Positions 50,063 to 58,982 of a DNA stretch of 64,000 nt are shown here, in pieces. Numbering within the stretch: position 1 is the stretch's first letter; every line of letters starts with the position of its first letter. Under the pieces are notes generated by a model. That model was not told the DNA's origin. It did not search any database and saw nothing but the letters and a program-made list of their open reading frames with translations. Position numbers and translations under genes: made by a program. The stretch spans positions 1 to 64,000 of the forward strand of contig NZ_JAJAGO010000014.1 of the NCBI RefSeq assembly GCF_025165795.1, given 5' to 3'. The DNA is from Streptomyces gossypii. Its GTDB lineage: Bacteria > Actinomycetota > Actinomycetes > Streptomycetales > Streptomycetaceae.

Positions 50063-51418
50063 ATGGGCAGTCACAGCCGACATCCCGCGCGTGCTCTCAT
50101 CGCCGTGGCGGCGGCCGGAAGCCTTCTGGCCGCCTGCAGCGGTGCGGGGGGCGGCGGTTCCTCGGAAGGCGACTCCATCAACGTCCTGATGGTCAACAAC
50201 CCGCAGATGGCCGACCTGCAGAAGCTGACCGCCGAGCACTTCACCGAGAAGACCGGCATCGAGGTCAACTTCACCGTCCTCCCCGAGAACGAGGTCCGCG
50301 ACAAGATCGGCCAGGACTTCTCCAACCAGGCCGGACAGTACGACGTCGCCACGATCAGCAACTACGAGACGCCGATCTACGCGAAGAACGGCTGGCTGCA
50401 CCCGCTGGACCCGTACATCGCCAAGGACAAGGCGTTCGACCAGGAGGACATCCTCGACCCCATGCGGCAGTCGCTCACCGCGGACGGCAAGGTATACGCC
50501 GAGCCGTTCTACGGAGAGTCGTCGTTTCTGATGTACCGCGAGGACGTCCTCAAGAAGCACGACCTGAAGATGCCGGAGCAGCCCACCTGGCAGCAGGTCG
50601 CCGACATCGCCGCCGAGGTGGACGGCGCCGAGAAGGACATGGCCGGGATCTGCCTGCGCGGACTGCCCGGCTGGGGCGAACTGATAGCCCCGCTGACCAG
50701 CGTCGTCAACACCATGGGCGGCACCTGGTTCGACAAGGACTGGAACGCCCAGCTCGACTCTCCCGAGTTCACGAAGGCGACCAAGTTCTACGTCGACCTG
50801 GTGCGCGAGCACGGCGAGTCCGGTGCCGCCCAGGCCGGTTACGCCGAGTGCCTGAACAACATGACGCAGGGCAAGACGGCGATGTGGTACGACGCCACCG
50901 CCGGAGCCGGCTCGCTGGAGGCCGCGAAGTCCCCGGTCAAGGGCAAGATCGGATATGTGCCCGCCCCGGTCGACAAGACCAGCAGCTCGGGCTGGCTCTA
51001 CACGTGGGCCTGGGCGATGCAGAAGGCCTCGGGCAACGCGGACAACGCCTGGAAGTTCATCTCCTGGGCCTCCAGCAAGGAGTACGAGGAGCTGGTGGGC
51101 AAGGAGATCGGCTGGGCCAACGTACCCGCCGGGAAGCGCGCCTCCACCTACGAGAACCCGCAGTACCAGAAGGCGGCGAAGGCATTCCACGAAGTGACGC
51201 ATGAGGCGATCAGTGCCGCCAACCCGCGCGATCCGGGTGTGCAGAAGCGTCCGGCCCCCGGCATCCAGTTCGTCGGCATCCCGGAGTTCACCGACCTGGG
51301 CACCAAGGTCTCCCAGGAGATCAGCGCCGCCATCGCCGGCCGCCAGACCGTCGACGAGGCGCTGAAGAAGTCCCAGAAACTGGCCGAGAAGGTCGGCGAG
51401 GAGCAGCGGAGCCGATGA
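50063..51418 (+). CDS. Sugar ABC transporter substrate-binding lipoprotein
   Basis: 451-residue binding protein. A Sec signal ends in the lipobox LLAAC (lipidated Cys near 25), followed by a Gly/Ser linker. The mature protein has the family 1 solute-binding fold: KTGIEVNFTVLPENEVRDKI, GQYDVATISNYETPIYAKNG, KTAMWYDATAGAGS and WKFISWASS. ATG at 50063 with GGAG upstream. The stop overlaps the first permease gene by ATGA. Similar proteins in polyol/sorbitol importers share the FxVLPENEVRDK stretch, which with the downstream dehydrogenase suggests a sugar alcohol. Confidence 0.92.
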   Translation: MGSHSRHPARALIAVAAAGSLLAACSGAGGGGSSEGDSINVLMVNNPQMADLQKLTAEHFTEKTGIEVNFTVLPENEVRDKIGQDFSNQAGQYDVATISNYETPIYAKNGWLHPLDPYIAKDKAFDQEDILDPMRQSLTADGKVYAEPFYGESSFLMYREDVLKKHDLKMPEQPTWQQVADIAAEVDGAEKDMAGICLRGLPGWGELIAPLTSVVNTMGGTWFDKDWNAQLDSPEFTKATKFYVDLVREHGESGAAQAGYAECLNNMTQGKTAMWYDATAGAGSLEAAKSPVKGKIGYVPAPVDKTSSSGWLYTWAWAMQKASGNADNAWKFISWASSKEYEELVGKEIGWANVPAGKRASTYENPQYQKAAKAFHEVTHEAISAANPRDPGVQKRPAPGIQFVGIPEFTDLGTKVSQEISAAIAGRQTVDEALKKSQKLAEKVGEEQRSR

Positions 51419-52401
51419 CAACTCCGCCGAAGACCCTCGCGCCGCGCACCGGCGCCGCGCCCCCGGGGCAGCCCCGCTCCCCGGCACCCCCGACCGCCTC
51501 CTCGCGGCGCCTCAAGGCATGGGCGACCCGCGCCCCGCTGCTGCCCGCCCTGATCTTCCTCATCGTCGTCACCCAGTTGCCGTTCGTGGCGACACTCTTC
51601 ATCTCCCTGTTCGAGTGGAACTCGCTCTACCCGGACGCACGTGAGTTCGCGGGCATCTCCAACTACGGCACGGTGCTCTCCGACGCGGCACTGCGCGAGT
51701 CGGTGCTCACCACGGCTGTGCTCACCGCCGCGGTGGTGCTGGTGAGCCTGGTGCTCGGGCTGGTGCTCGCGCTGCTGCTGGACCGCACGTTCAAGGGACG
51801 CGGGCTGGTGCGCACCATGCTCATCACCCCGTTCCTGCTGGTCCCGGTGGCGGCGGCGCTGCTGTGGAAGCACGTGCTCTTCAACGCGGAGTACGGGCTG
51901 TTCAACGGCCTGATCAACCGGGGTGCCGGGCTCGTGGGCATCGACGACCCGGTGCAGCCGGACTGGATCTCCGAAATGCCGCTGCTGGCGATCGAGGCCT
52001 CACTGATCTGGCAGTGGACGCCGTTCATGATGCTGATCCTGCTGGCCGGGCTGCAGAGCCGCCCGCTGGACATGATCGAGGCGGCCCGGCTCGACGGAGC
52101 GGACAGCTGGCAGATCTTCCGCTACCTCACGTTGCCGCATCTGCGCCGCTATCTGGAGCTGGGGGCGCTGCTCGGCTCCATCTACATCGTGCAGAACTTC
52201 GACGCCGTCTTCACGCTCACCTCCGGCGGGCTCGGCACCGCCAACCTGCCCTACACGATCTACGAGACCTTCTACCGGGCGCACGAGTACGGCATGGCGT
52301 CGGCCGCCGGTGTGCTCGTGGTGATCGGATCGATCCTCATTGCCACCTTCGCACTGCGCGTGGTGTCGTCCCTCTTCAGCGGGGAGGTGTCCCGGGCATG
52401 A
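51415..52401 (+). CDS. Sugar ABC transporter permease 1 (MalF-type)
   Basis: 328-residue inner membrane subunit with six helices between about 40 and 325. The EAA loop that contacts the ATPase is EAARLDGADSWQIFRYLTLP near 222-241. A Pro/Ala-rich cytoplasmic N-terminus precedes the first helix. Start ATG overlaps the binding-protein stop and its stop overlaps the next permease start, both as ATGA, so the three are one translational unit. No ATPase gene is in the window; streptomycetes commonly use the shared ATPase MsiK for such importers. Confidence 0.93.
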   Translation: MTTPPKTLAPRTGAAPPGQPRSPAPPTASSRRLKAWATRAPLLPALIFLIVVTQLPFVATLFISLFEWNSLYPDAREFAGISNYGTVLSDAALRESVLTTAVLTAAVVLVSLVLGLVLALLLDRTFKGRGLVRTMLITPFLLVPVAAALLWKHVLFNAEYGLFNGLINRGAGLVGIDDPVQPDWISEMPLLAIEASLIWQWTPFMMLILLAGLQSRPLDMIEAARLDGADSWQIFRYLTLPHLRRYLELGALLGSIYIVQNFDAVFTLTSGGLGTANLPYTIYETFYRAHEYGMASAAGVLVVIGSILIATFALRVVSSLFSGEVSRA

Positions 52402-53333
52402 CGACGGCCGAGACCACCACCAAGTCCACCTCCACGTTCGCGTCCAAATCGAGGGCGGCGCGCGCTCGCGCCGGACTCCGCAAGGACCCGGAACCCACCG
52501 TCGTACGCCGTGCCCGGCGGCGCGGAGCCGCGCTGGGGCTGCTGGCCTGGCTGGCGGGAATCCTCTTCTTCCTGCCGGTCGCCTGGATGGCGCTCACCTC
52601 CTTTCACTCGGAGGCGGACGCCGCCACCAACCCGCCCTCGCTCGGTGCGCCGCTCACCCTGGACGGCTACCGGGAGTTCTTCGGCGCCGGGGGAGGGGCC
52701 AGCCCCTGGCCCCCGCTGATCAACTCGATGACGGCCTCCGTCGTCTCGACCGTACTGGTGCTGCTGCTCGCGCTGCCGGCGGCGTACGCGCTGTCCATCA
52801 AGCCGGTGCACAAGTGGCGGGACGTGCTGTTCTTCTTCCTGTCCACCAAGATGCTGCCGGTGGTCGCCGGGCTGCTGCCGGTGTATCTGTTCGCCAAGAA
52901 CACGGGCATGCTCGACAACATCTGGCTGCTGGTCATCCTCTACACCGCGATGAATCTGCCGATCGCCGTCTGGATGATGCAGTCCTTCCTCGCCGAGGTG
53001 CCCGTCTCGCTGATCGAGGCCGCACAGATCGACGGCGCGCGGCTGCCCACCATCCTGGCCAGGGTGATCGCCCCCATCGCCGGTCCGGGGATGGCGGCCA
53101 CCGCGCTGATCTGCTTCATCTTCAGCTGGAACGAGATGCTCTTCGCGCGGGTGCTCACCGGCGTGACGGCCCAGACCGCCCCCGTCTTCCTGACCAGCTT
53201 CATCACCAGCCAGGGCCTGTTCCTGGCCAAGGTGTGCGCTGCCTCTCTGATGATCTCCCTCCCGGTGCTCGCCGCCGGGTACGCCGCCCAGGACAAACTC
53301 GTCCAGGGCCTGTCGCTAGGAGCTGTGAAATGA
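52398..53333 (+). CDS. Sugar ABC transporter permease 2 (MalG-type)
   Basis: 311-residue partner permease. EAA loop: EAAQIDGARLPTILARVIAP near 207-226. It has an unusually long basic, Thr/Ser-rich N-terminus of about 45 residues before the first helix. Six membrane segments follow. Overlaps both neighbours by four bases or fewer: ATGA at the start and TGA inside the ATG of the dehydrogenase gene at the end. Works with the preceding permease and binding protein to import the same solute. Confidence 0.93.
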   Translation: MTTAETTTKSTSTFASKSRAARARAGLRKDPEPTVVRRARRRGAALGLLAWLAGILFFLPVAWMALTSFHSEADAATNPPSLGAPLTLDGYREFFGAGGGASPWPPLINSMTASVVSTVLVLLLALPAAYALSIKPVHKWRDVLFFFLSTKMLPVVAGLLPVYLFAKNTGMLDNIWLLVILYTAMNLPIAVWMMQSFLAEVPVSLIEAAQIDGARLPTILARVIAPIAGPGMAATALICFIFSWNEMLFARVLTGVTAQTAPVFLTSFITSQGLFLAKVCAASLMISLPVLAAGYAAQDKLVQGLSLGAVK

Positions 53334-54328
53334 AGGCCGCACTCGTCGAGGCGCCCGGCAAGGTCTCGATCACCACTGTGCCCGACCCCGCCCCCGGACC
53401 GCGCGATGTCGTGGTGAAGGTGGCCGCCTGCGGCCTGTGCGGCACCGATCTGCACATCCTTCAGGGAGAGTTCGCCCCCTCGCTGCCGCTGGTGCCGGGC
53501 CATGAGTTCGCGGGGGAGGTCGTCGGCCTCGGCGCCGACGTCACCGAACTGTCGGAGGGCGACCGGGTCGCGGTCGACCCCTCGCTCTACTGCCACGAGT
53601 GCCGCTACTGCCGGGTCGGGCACAACAACATGTGCGACCGCTGGGCCGCCATCGGCGTCACCACGGCGGGCGGCGCGGCGGAGTACGCGGTGGCCCCGGT
53701 CGCCAACTGCGTGCGCCTCCCGGACCACGTACGCACGCAGGACGCCGCGCTCATCGAGCCGCTGTCCTGCGCGGTGCGCGGCTATGACGTGCTGAAGAGC
53801 CAACTGGGCGCCCACGTCCTGGTCTACGGCTCCGGGACGATGGGGCTGATGATGCTCGAACTCGCCAAGCGCACCGGGGCCGCTTCGGTGGACGTGCTCG
53901 ACCTCAACCCCGAGCGGCTCGCCACCGCCCGCACCCTGGGCTGCTCCTCGGCGGCGGCCACCGCCGACGAACTGGACCAGCCGCGAGGCTGGGATCTGGT
54001 GATCGACGCGACGGGCAACGCCGCCGCGATCCAGGACGGCCTCTCCCGGGTCGCCAAGGCGGGCACCTTCCTGCAGTTCGGCGTCTCGGACTACGCCACC
54101 ACCGCGACGATCGAGCCGTACCGCATCTACAACCAGGAGATCACGATCACCGGATCCATGGCCGTGCTGCACAGTTACGAGAGGGCGGCGGAACTCTTCG
54201 CGGCGGGCGTGCTCGACCCCGACGTCTTCATCAGCGACCGGGTGCCGCTGGAGAGCTACCCGGCCGCGTTGGACCAGTTCGCCTCGGGCACGGGCCGCAA
54301 GATCCTGGTGGTGCCCGATCTGCCCTGA
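53330..54328 (+). CDS. Zinc-dependent alcohol (polyol) dehydrogenase
   Basis: 332-residue medium-chain dehydrogenase. Catalytic zinc ligands C38 region (CGLCGTDLH) and GHEFAGEVVG; structural zinc Cys set CHECRYCRVGHNNMC; cofactor loop GSGTMGLMMLELAK. It matches sorbitol/threonine-dehydrogenase-like enzymes that oxidise a secondary alcohol with NAD. Its ATG overlaps the permease stop, so the imported solute is very probably its substrate, a sugar alcohol such as sorbitol, mannitol or arabitol. A 9-base-stem terminator follows. Confidence 0.91.
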   Translation: MKAALVEAPGKVSITTVPDPAPGPRDVVVKVAACGLCGTDLHILQGEFAPSLPLVPGHEFAGEVVGLGADVTELSEGDRVAVDPSLYCHECRYCRVGHNNMCDRWAAIGVTTAGGAAEYAVAPVANCVRLPDHVRTQDAALIEPLSCAVRGYDVLKSQLGAHVLVYGSGTMGLMMLELAKRTGAASVDVLDLNPERLATARTLGCSSAAATADELDQPRGWDLVIDATGNAAAIQDGLSRVAKAGTFLQFGVSDYATTATIEPYRIYNQEITITGSMAVLHSYERAAELFAAGVLDPDVFISDRVPLESYPAALDQFASGTGRKILVVPDLP

Positions 54329-54369
54329 GTTCTGAGCCCTGAGTTCTCACTTCCGGGAAACCGCGCACC

Positions 54370-54401
54370 CGGCTCCCGCCCGCACCCGCGGTCGGGAGCC
54401 G
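54370..54401 (+). terminator. Terminator of the carbohydrate operon
   Basis: Arms CGGCTCCCG (54370-54378) and CGGGAGCCG (54393-54401), perfect, 14-base loop, 41 bases after the dehydrogenase stop. Confidence 0.65.
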
Positions 54402-54470
54402 CCTGTGATCAACCCCAGACCGCGGTCAGGTCCATTCGTTCGACCGTGCCGCCCTCGATCGCGTCACGAG

Positions 54471-55040
54471 TCATATGATCGGCCCCCCGCCGCCGCCGTC
54501 GGTGACCCAGCCGCCGTCGTAGAGCTTGCGCGGGTTGGTGGGCAGATCCTGGACCCCGCCCGAGTTGTCCGAACCGCCGGAGCCGGAACCGCCGTCGTCG
54601 AGCCAGGGTTCCTGGTAGATCTGGGGCGGCGGGTCGAACTTGGGCCGGTGCCCGTCCTCCCACGCCTTCAGCCCGTACTCGCCGAACGGCAGCTTGGCGA
54701 GGTTGTCCTCGGTCGGCGCGAAGTGCTTGATGCCCAGCAGATCGGCGAGGATATAGGCGGCGATGACCTGCCGCAGCGTCTCCACGACGGTGTCCGTGTG
54801 CTCCGCGACCTTCCCCATGCCGTGGCCCCATTGCGAGAGCACGTCCTCGGCCGACTGCACGATCTCGAAGGTGGCCGAGTCGTAGATGGTGTCGGCCAGC
54901 GGCTTCCAGTCGCTCTTGATCTTGCGTGCGGCGACGACGGACTCCTCGAGCGGCTTCATGATCTTGCGCACCGAGGCGATCTCGATCCGGTAGCCGTCCC
55001 CCGGCTTCACCTCGCCGGACTCTCCGCCAGGGCTCGTCAC
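54471..55040 (-). CDS. Helical WXG100-like protein with Gly-rich tail
   Basis: 189 residues. Residues about 15-110 form long helices (IEIASVRKIMKPLEESVVAA and ATFEIVQSAEDVLSQWGHGM) of WXG100/ESX-like character, followed by a Pro/Gly/Asp-rich disordered tail ending GGGGGPII. Such proteins are often type VII secretion substrates or partners; a genuine W-x-G is only hinted at by QWGHG. GTG start at 55040 overlaps the stop of the SseB-like gene (GTGA), so both are made together. Function unknown. Confidence 0.7.
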   Translation of the reverse strand: MTSPGGESGEVKPGDGYRIEIASVRKIMKPLEESVVAARKIKSDWKPLADTIYDSATFEIVQSAEDVLSQWGHGMGKVAEHTDTVVETLRQVIAAYILADLLGIKHFAPTEDNLAKLPFGEYGLKAWEDGHRPKFDPPPQIYQEPWLDDGGSGSGGSDNSGGVQDLPTNPRKLYDGGWVTDGGGGGPII

Positions 55041-55378
55041 CGTGCTTCCCTCTCCGTGCCCGAGGCCCGCAGCGCCTCCGTGTCCAGCAGGAACGCGCCA
55101 GGTCCGAGCGGGTCGACCAACACGCGTACACCCTCGGGCAGCAGCTCCACCAGATCCGCGGCAGTCGTGGACGCCCACTCGCACGGCCCGGCGAACAGCC
55201 CGAGCCGTGCCCAGGAGGTGAAGACCGGCACGACCGGGCCCTCGTCCGTCTCCGAGACCAGGAAGCCCGGCTTCTCCGGCCGTTGGAAGTAGAGACGTGC
55301 GGAACGCATAGTCGCCAAACGTTCCGAATGAGACATCCGCGCTGCCGCTTCCTTGCGGACGAGATCATGCAACGACAT
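55037..55378 (-). CDS. SseB-like domain protein
   Basis: 113 residues matching the SseB N-terminal fold: ARLYFQRPEKPGFLV, then DEGPVVPVFTSWARL and LVELLPEGVRVLVDPLGPGAFLLD. In Streptomyces, SseB-like proteins are frequently encoded beside WXG100-like and ESX-associated proteins, as here, but are themselves uncharacterised. ATG at 55378 with GGGGAGAAG upstream. It is the first gene of a two-gene operon. Confidence 0.78.
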   Translation of the reverse strand: MSLHDLVRKEAAARMSHSERLATMRSARLYFQRPEKPGFLVSETDEGPVVPVFTSWARLGLFAGPCEWASTTAADLVELLPEGVRVLVDPLGPGAFLLDTEALRASGTEREAR

Positions 55379-55892
55379 CTCTTCTCCCCCCACCGATCCG
55401 CGTCGTCACCGGCTGAACACCCTGTGTGCGCCACCCGGGTGCTCTGGTGGCACTGCATTCTTCCTGCTGGCCAGGAGCATCACGGCGAGTCTAGCCGGGT
55501 GATGTCCGTGAAGTGTCCGCAGAGTTGCGCGCGCGGTTCCTGGTTCCGTAACGCTTCACGATCGCGACGGCTGCGCTTGGAGGGGCGAGTGGCTGAATTC
55601 CACTGGTACTGCGCTGTGCTGCGCGGGGGCGGGGCGAGGCGGGGTGGGACGGGGTGGTCAGCGTGTGACGTCGACGGGGTAGGTGCCGAGCCGGACGGCC
55701 TGGCTGAAGTCCAGGCCCGCCGAGGCCAGTGCGACCCCGGGGCCGCCGGTGCGGGCCCGTACGGCCGGTGCGCCGGGGACCGGCGCGTTCGCGAAGCAGC
55801 GTCGCGTCCCGTTCCGGATGGTGCCTGCCGGAATCAGCGAGGCGAGTGAGGGGGCAGCGGGCGGCGGAGTGACGGGCCGCCGCCCGCCGCGC
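55379..55892. other. Gap without a confident gene
   Basis: 514 bases between the SseB-like start and the acyl-CoA dehydrogenase stop. A minus-strand frame ending at 55658 (FSQAVRLGTYPVDVTR at its end) is open for about 70 codons beyond the dehydrogenase gene but has no start with a ribosome site. Promoters of the SseB-like gene must lie in the left part. Nothing else recognised. Confidence 0.4.
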
Positions 55893-57569
55893 TCACGCGG
55901 AGGCTGTGCCCGCCGCATCGGCGGGGCGGGCACGGTCCAGGATGGTGCCGAAGTCCGTACCCGCCGGGAGGGTCCCGAAGGCGTGCCCCCAGTCGCCGCC
56001 CAGCCGCGAGGCGCAGAACGCGTCCGCGACCGCTGCCGGGCTGTGGCGCACCAGCAGCGAGCCCTGGAGCACCAGCGCCATCCGCTCGGCCAGTCCGCGT
56101 GCACGCAGTTGCGCCTGCGCCGGATCGGCCGAACCGGCAACCTCGGCGAGGTCCTTGCGGAGCGCGTCCACCGCCGCGTCGAGCCGCCGGTCGGACCCGG
56201 CCGCGCGCTCCACCTCGCCGAAGAACGCGTCCAGCGTGCCCGGGTCCTTCATGAGGGCACGCAGCACGTCCAGCGCCGCGACGTTCCCCGAGCCCTCCCA
56301 GATCGACAGCAGCGGCGCCTCCCGGTAGAGCCTCGGCATGCCGGACTCCTCCACATAGCCGTTGCCGCCCAGGCACTCCAGCGACTCCGCCGTGTGTGCG
56401 CTGCCCCGCTTGCACACCCAGTACTTGCCCGCGGCCAGCCCCACCCTGCGCAGCGCCGCCTCGCCCGTGTCCCCGGACAGCGACCGGTCCAGGGCGGCGG
56501 CCAGCCGCATCGCGAGCAGAGTCGCGGCCTCCGACTCCACCGCGAGGTCGGCCAGTACGTTGCGCATCAGCGGCTGCTCGGCCAGCCGGGCGCCGAACGC
56601 GCGGCGGTGCCGGGTGTGGTGCAGGGCGAGACGGAGCCCCGCCCGCATGCCCGCCGCCGAGCCGAGCACACAGTCCAGCCGGGTCAGGTTGACCATCTCC
56701 ACGATGGTGCGGACCCCGCGCCCCGGCTCGCCCACCCGCCAGGCCAGCGCGTCCTCGTACTCGATCTCGGCGGAGGCGTTCGAGTGGTTGCCCAGCTTCT
56801 CCTTCAGCCGCTGCAGCCGCAGCCCGTTGCGGGTGCCGTCGGGCAGGACGCGGGGGAGCAGGAAGCAGGTCGGGCCCTCGGCGGTCTGCGCCAGGGTGAG
56901 GAAGACATCGCTCATCGGCGCCGAAGTGAACCACTTGTGCCCGGTGATCCGGTACGCCTCCGCGCCGTCGCCCGGCGCGGGCACGGCGCGGGTGGTGTTC
57001 GTCCGGACGTCCGAGCCGCCCTGCTTCTCGGTCATCGACATCCCGGCGATCAGCCCCGACTTGCCCAGCGGCGGACGCAGCCCGTAGTCGTACGCACGGG
57101 ACGCGAGCAGCGGCTCGTACGCCTGGGCCAGCTCGGGCTGGGCGCGCAGCGGGGCGACGGCGGCGTACGTCATCGAGACGGGGCAGCCGTGCCCCGCCTC
57201 CGCCTGGGACCAGGCGTAGAACTTCGCGGCCCGCAGCAGATGCGCACCCGCGCGCGTTTCCGCCCAGGGGGCGGCGTGCAGCCCTTGTTCCACGGCGGCC
57301 CGCATCAGCTCATGCCAGGCCGGGTGGAACTCCACCTCGTCGACGCGGTGGCCGAACCGGTCATGGGTGTGCAGCCGGGGCGGGCTCTCCTCCGCCTGCC
57401 GGGCCTGCTCCTGCACCTGGGGGGAACCGGCACGCGCGCCCAGCTCCCGCAGCTCCGTTTCCCCCCAGCCCGCGCCGTCGCGCCGCAGCGCCTCCAGCAG
57501 AGCGGGCTCGTCCGCCGTGCTGAAGCCGGTGAGCGGGGGCGCCTGGTTGAGGACTTCGTGAGTGGCCAT
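55893..57569 (-). CDS. AidB-type acyl-CoA dehydrogenase
   Basis: 558-residue flavoprotein, longer than the usual 380-400 because of an extended N-terminal domain as in AidB/isovaleryl-CoA dehydrogenase-like proteins. FAD motifs MTEKQGGSDVRTNTT and ITGHKWFTSAPMSDV; LECLGGNGYVEESGMPRLYR and LSIWEGSGNVAALDVLRAL near the catalytic Glu. The W-E-G-S-G-N-V signature defines this subgroup. It could oxidise an acyl-CoA or, like AidB, protect DNA from alkylation. ATG at 57569. It is divergent from the PaaX-type regulator gene, 87 bases away, which probably controls it. Confidence 0.91.
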   Translation of the reverse strand: MATHEVLNQAPPLTGFSTADEPALLEALRRDGAGWGETELRELGARAGSPQVQEQARQAEESPPRLHTHDRFGHRVDEVEFHPAWHELMRAAVEQGLHAAPWAETRAGAHLLRAAKFYAWSQAEAGHGCPVSMTYAAVAPLRAQPELAQAYEPLLASRAYDYGLRPPLGKSGLIAGMSMTEKQGGSDVRTNTTRAVPAPGDGAEAYRITGHKWFTSAPMSDVFLTLAQTAEGPTCFLLPRVLPDGTRNGLRLQRLKEKLGNHSNASAEIEYEDALAWRVGEPGRGVRTIVEMVNLTRLDCVLGSAAGMRAGLRLALHHTRHRRAFGARLAEQPLMRNVLADLAVESEAATLLAMRLAAALDRSLSGDTGEAALRRVGLAAGKYWVCKRGSAHTAESLECLGGNGYVEESGMPRLYREAPLLSIWEGSGNVAALDVLRALMKDPGTLDAFFGEVERAAGSDRRLDAAVDALRKDLAEVAGSADPAQAQLRARGLAERMALVLQGSLLVRHSPAAVADAFCASRLGGDWGHAFGTLPAGTDFGTILDRARPADAAGTASA

Positions 57570-57656
57570 ACCCGAAACGTTACGCCTTCTGGATGCGTGA
57601 AGAGAAGTGGTAAGAGCGGGGTGAACGTTGCCTGAAGCACTAGGATCTCCGTACAG

Positions 57657-58439
57657 ATGGACGACGACGGAACCCTCACGCTGCGGCCGCTCACGGCACG
57701 CTCCATCGTGCTGAGTACGCTGCTCGGTCACCACCCGCCCCGGCTGCCGGTGCGGGCGCTGGTCCGGGTGGGTGAACTCTTCTCCGTCGCGGAGGGCACC
57801 ATCCGGGTCGCGCTCTCCCGGATGGTCGCCGCGGGCGACCTGGAGCAGCGCGACGGCATGTACGGCCTCACCGCGCGCTTGCTGGAGCGGCAGGCACGCC
57901 AGGACGACAGCCGCTCACCGCGCACCCGCGAGTGGGACGGCAGCTGGGAGATCGCGGTCGTCACCGTCGACCGCCGGGCTGCGGGCGAGCGTGCCGCGCT
58001 GCGCCAGGCGATGGCGCGGCTGCGCCTCGCCGAGCTGCGGGAAGGCAGCTGGCTGCGGCCCGCGAACCTGGACCGCCCGCAGCTGCCCGTCGTACGGGAG
58101 CAGTGCACGCGGCTGACCGGGGCGCCGGACGGTGACCCCGCCGCGCTCGCCGCGCTGCTCTGGGACCTGGACGGCTGGGCACGCCGGGCCCGCAGCCTGG
58201 AGGCGGCGCTGGAGCGGGTCCGTGCCCGGGTCCGCTCCGACGACACGGGGCTGGCCGGACAGTTCACCGTCTCGGCGGCCGTGCTGCGCCAGCTGCTGAC
58301 CGATCCCGTGCTGCCGGACGCGCTGCTGCCGCCCGACTGGCCCGGCTCCCGGCTCCGGAGCAGCTACGACGCCTCGGAGCGCGAGCTGCACGAGGTGCTG
58401 CGCGCGTACGTCAGCCCGGACGGTGGCGGCGCGGACTGA
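57657..58439 (+). CDS. PaaX-family transcriptional regulator
   Basis: 260 residues. N-terminal winged helix with TARSIVLSTLLGHHPPRLPV, VGELFSVAEGTIRVALSRMV and DLEQRDGMYGLTARLLERQ, which is the PaaX signature; then the ferredoxin-like central domain starting WDGSWEIAVVTVDRR and the C-terminal helical part. PaaX proteins respond to aryl- or acyl-CoA thioesters. The divergent acyl-CoA dehydrogenase is the natural target. ATG at 57657 just after a short leader; no strong ribosome site. Ligand unknown. Confidence 0.9.
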   Translation: MDDDGTLTLRPLTARSIVLSTLLGHHPPRLPVRALVRVGELFSVAEGTIRVALSRMVAAGDLEQRDGMYGLTARLLERQARQDDSRSPRTREWDGSWEIAVVTVDRRAAGERAALRQAMARLRLAELREGSWLRPANLDRPQLPVVREQCTRLTGAPDGDPAALAALLWDLDGWARRARSLEAALERVRARVRSDDTGLAGQFTVSAAVLRQLLTDPVLPDALLPPDWPGSRLRSSYDASERELHEVLRAYVSPDGGGAD

Positions 58440-58478
58440 TTCCGGGGGGCCGCGTCGCCGCCCGGACGGCGGTCCGGT

Positions 58479-58513
58479 GCTCCGCCCCAGGGCACGGGGC
58501 GCAGGGGCGGAGC
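58479..58513. terminator. Bidirectional stem-loop after the PaaX gene
   Basis: Arms GCTCCGCCCC (58479-58488) and GGGGCGGAGC (58504-58513), perfect, 15-base loop, between convergent PaaX and VOC genes. Followed by a copy of the dispersed repeat found at 43.7-44.0 kb. Confidence 0.7.
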
Positions 58514-58536
58514 CCCTGGTTCCGGGTAGGGGCGGG

Positions 58537-58893
58537 TCAGCCCCCGGCGCCCTGGCGGTCGACGTACTCGAAAACCGAACCGTCGGGGTGCCGGGCGACC
58601 ACATTGCGCCCGGCCGGACCCGGCTTCGGGCCCGCGATGATCTCGGCACCCACCGCCCGCAGGTCGGCGAGCGCCTCGTCCACGTCCTTCACGGCGAGCG
58701 TGGCGGCGATCCTGCGCAGCACGTCCAGATGTTCCGGGGGGCCGCTCATCAGGAAGAACGGTCCGACGGCGGCGACCGAGACGGGGCCCATCTCGAACCG
58801 GGCCGCCTCCGCGTCCGCGAGCTTCTCGTACACCGGAATCGCGGCGTCCAGATCGTCCACACAGACCCGCAGCGCAGTCCCCATAATCTCCAT
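58537..58893 (-). CDS. VOC (glyoxalase/bleomycin-resistance) superfamily protein
   Basis: 118 residues, one VOC module of two beta-alpha-beta-beta-beta halves: TALRVCVDDLDAAIPVYEKL at the start and VFEYVDRQ at the end with the Glu that binds metal in active members. The partner His at the front half is not obvious, so it may be a binding rather than catalytic protein. No neighbour hints at a substrate. ATG at 58893. Confidence 0.8.
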   Translation of the reverse strand: MEIMGTALRVCVDDLDAAIPVYEKLADAEAARFEMGPVSVAAVGPFFLMSGPPEHLDVLRRIAATLAVKDVDEALADLRAVGAEIIAGPKPGPAGRNVVARHPDGSVFEYVDRQGAGG

Positions 58894-58982
58894 GCCGAGC
58901 AGCGTAGTTGGGTGCCGCCGTGCCCGCAGCCACGCCGGAAACGCCAATGCGTTCGCGACGGCCGGTGCGGCAGGATGGGCCC

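Noticed and set aside
55658..55890. Possible small gene downstream of the AidB-type dehydrogenase
   Set aside because: About 70 open codons with an orderly-looking C-terminus, but no start codon with a ribosome site outside the dehydrogenase gene and no known family.
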